This document shows, one piece after another, positions 63,287 through 64,000 of a stretch of 64,000 bases of DNA. Below the pieces are notes generated by a model. That model saw nothing but the letters and a program-made list of their open reading frames with translations, had not been told where the DNA came from and did not search any database. Each line of letters opens with the position of its first letter. Position 1 is the first letter of the stretch. Origin of the DNA: Mesorhizobium sp. J8 (GTDB lineage Bacteria > Pseudomonadota > Alphaproteobacteria > Rhizobiales > Rhizobiaceae); NCBI RefSeq assembly GCF_016591715.1, contig NZ_AP024109.1, positions 3,286,001 to 3,350,000 on the forward strand. The letters run 5' to 3'. Position numbers and translations under genes: made by a program.

Positions 63287-64000
63287 CGGTGGGCGCGTGA
63301 GCCGGGAAGATCTCAATTGGGAAGTGGAAGAAGCCTGTCGCGAGGCGTGGCCTGCCGCGCTTGAGACCGTGGCTCTCGGATGGATGTTTCGCCGCTCGGG
63401 CGGACGGATAAGACGGCCGAACTCCGCCAACCCCTTGCGTGGCCAGCGCGGCGCGCCTGAGGGAGTGGTCGACGCCGCCGAGGCGTTCTACGGCGGCCAT
63501 GGCCAGGCCCCGCTGTTTCGGGTCCCCGAGATCGCCGCCGAACTGGAGCCTGAGCTTGACCGTCGCGGCTACGGCTGGGAGGGCGGCACGATCCATCTCC
63601 ACGCCGACATCGACGCGCTTGCGGGAGGCCAATTCGACGACGTCACGGTTTCCCAGGCGCCAAGCGAGCGCTGGTTCGAGGCGCGCTTTCGCACGGGTGG
63701 TTATGACGGCGCGGAACGTCGCGTCTTTCGTGAGATGACGGGTTTGATCGTGGGCGACAGGGCATTCGTGTCGTGCGAGCGTGATGGCCAAATCGCAGCC
63801 TTTGCCTTTGGCGTCATCCGCAACGGCCTGCTCGTCATCGAGGCGGTTGAAACCGACGCCGGATTCCGGCAGCAGGGGCTCGGCCGCAGGACGGTCGGTG
63901 GGCTGATCGGCTGGGCCAGGCGGGCGGGCGCTCAAGCCGGTTGCCTGCAGGTGGTCGCCGACAACACGCCCGCACGCGCGCTCTACGCCTCCCTCGGCTT
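63279..64000 (+). CDS. GNAT family N-acetyltransferase (cut by window end)
   Basis: An ATG at 63279, overlapping the ATPase stop, opens a frame that stays open to the window edge (240 codons). The visible C-terminal part is a clear GNAT acetyl-CoA-binding region, VETDAGFRQQGLGRRTVGGL followed by NTPARALYASLGF. The first 150 residues (starting MSSGGRVSREDLNWEVEEAC) are of unrecognised type. The acceptor is unknown. Translational coupling to the ATPase suggests a joint function. Confidence 0.85.
   Translation, partial: MSSGGRVSREDLNWEVEEACREAWPAALETVALGWMFRRSGGRIRRPNSANPLRGQRGAPEGVVDAAEAFYGGHGQAPLFRVPEIAAELEPELDRRGYGWEGGTIHLHADIDALAGGQFDDVTVSQAPSERWFEARFRTGGYDGAERRVFREMTGLIVGDRAFVSCERDGQIAAFAFGVIRNGLLVIEAVETDAGFRQQGLGRRTVGGLIGWARRAGAQAGCLQVVADNTPARALYASLG

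Overview
The window looks like a chromosomal segment of a high-GC alphaproteobacterium, most likely a Mesorhizobium-type member of the Hyphomicrobiales (inference). The reasons are the gene order ribE-ribH-nusB, plsX-fabH-ihfA-merR, COX15 near argC-speB-rpsI-rplM, a DUF930 protein, and two intergenic repeat families familiar from rhizobial genomes. Most of it is ordinary, densely packed chromosome with ATGA/GTGA overlaps. No phage, IS transposase, CRISPR array or integrative element was seen.

Layout. 0-11.3 kb: end of a probable ribD, riboflavin synthase, an O-methyltransferase, lumazine synthase, nusB and an MFS pump; an FMN reductase; a four-gene osmoprotectant ABC transporter; and a K+-independent proton-pumping pyrophosphatase ended by a clear terminator. 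11.5-14.6 kb: a large GAF/PAS hybrid histidine kinase broken by a one-base deletion. 14.7-24.9 kb: a cupin-glycosyltransferase pair, BamE, a cytochrome bc1 chaperone, DUF177, plsX-fabH-ihfA-merR, then small secreted proteins (one extremely His-rich), an XRE regulator and a YbaK deacylase. 25.2-29.9 kb: an SAF-domain oxidoreductase translationally tied to a 2-oxoacid dehydrogenase complex (E1-alpha, E1-beta, E2). 30-39.6 kb: a DUF930 protein, a HAD phosphatase and a complete glucitol-type PTS (gutM, IIC, IIBC, IIA, HPr-EI fusion) with a SorC regulator. 40-50 kb: tRNA-Pro(GGG), then an exopolysaccharide locus (ligase, WcaJ-type transferase, GT4, export lipoprotein, Wzz/BY-kinase-like protein, CelD-like acyltransferase, deacetylase). 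50-64 kb: heme A synthase, an APH-like kinase, argC, speB, acyltransferase, GDPD, aldo/keto reductase with divergent LysR, rpsI-rplM, a hicAB toxin-antitoxin pair, a thioesterase, an ECH-family protein, an AAA ATPase and a GNAT gene cut by the window end.

Most notable points. (1) A palindromic intergenic repeat, seen as an intergenic copy at about 57.05-57.23 kb, also lies in frame inside the E2 linker at about 28.84-28.95 kb. (2) The sugar PTS is self-contained, with its own HPr-EI fusion, but has no polyol-phosphate dehydrogenase gene beside it. (3) The hybrid kinase is frameshifted. (4) The DUF930 protein carries a probable compensated double frameshift. (5) The polysaccharide co-polymerase has a kinase-like domain without a Walker A lysine.

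Gene starts were chosen by Shine-Dalgarno match, family N-termini and overlap with neighbours; many are GTG or TTG and remain predictions. Family assignments come from recognised motifs in the translations, not from database searches.
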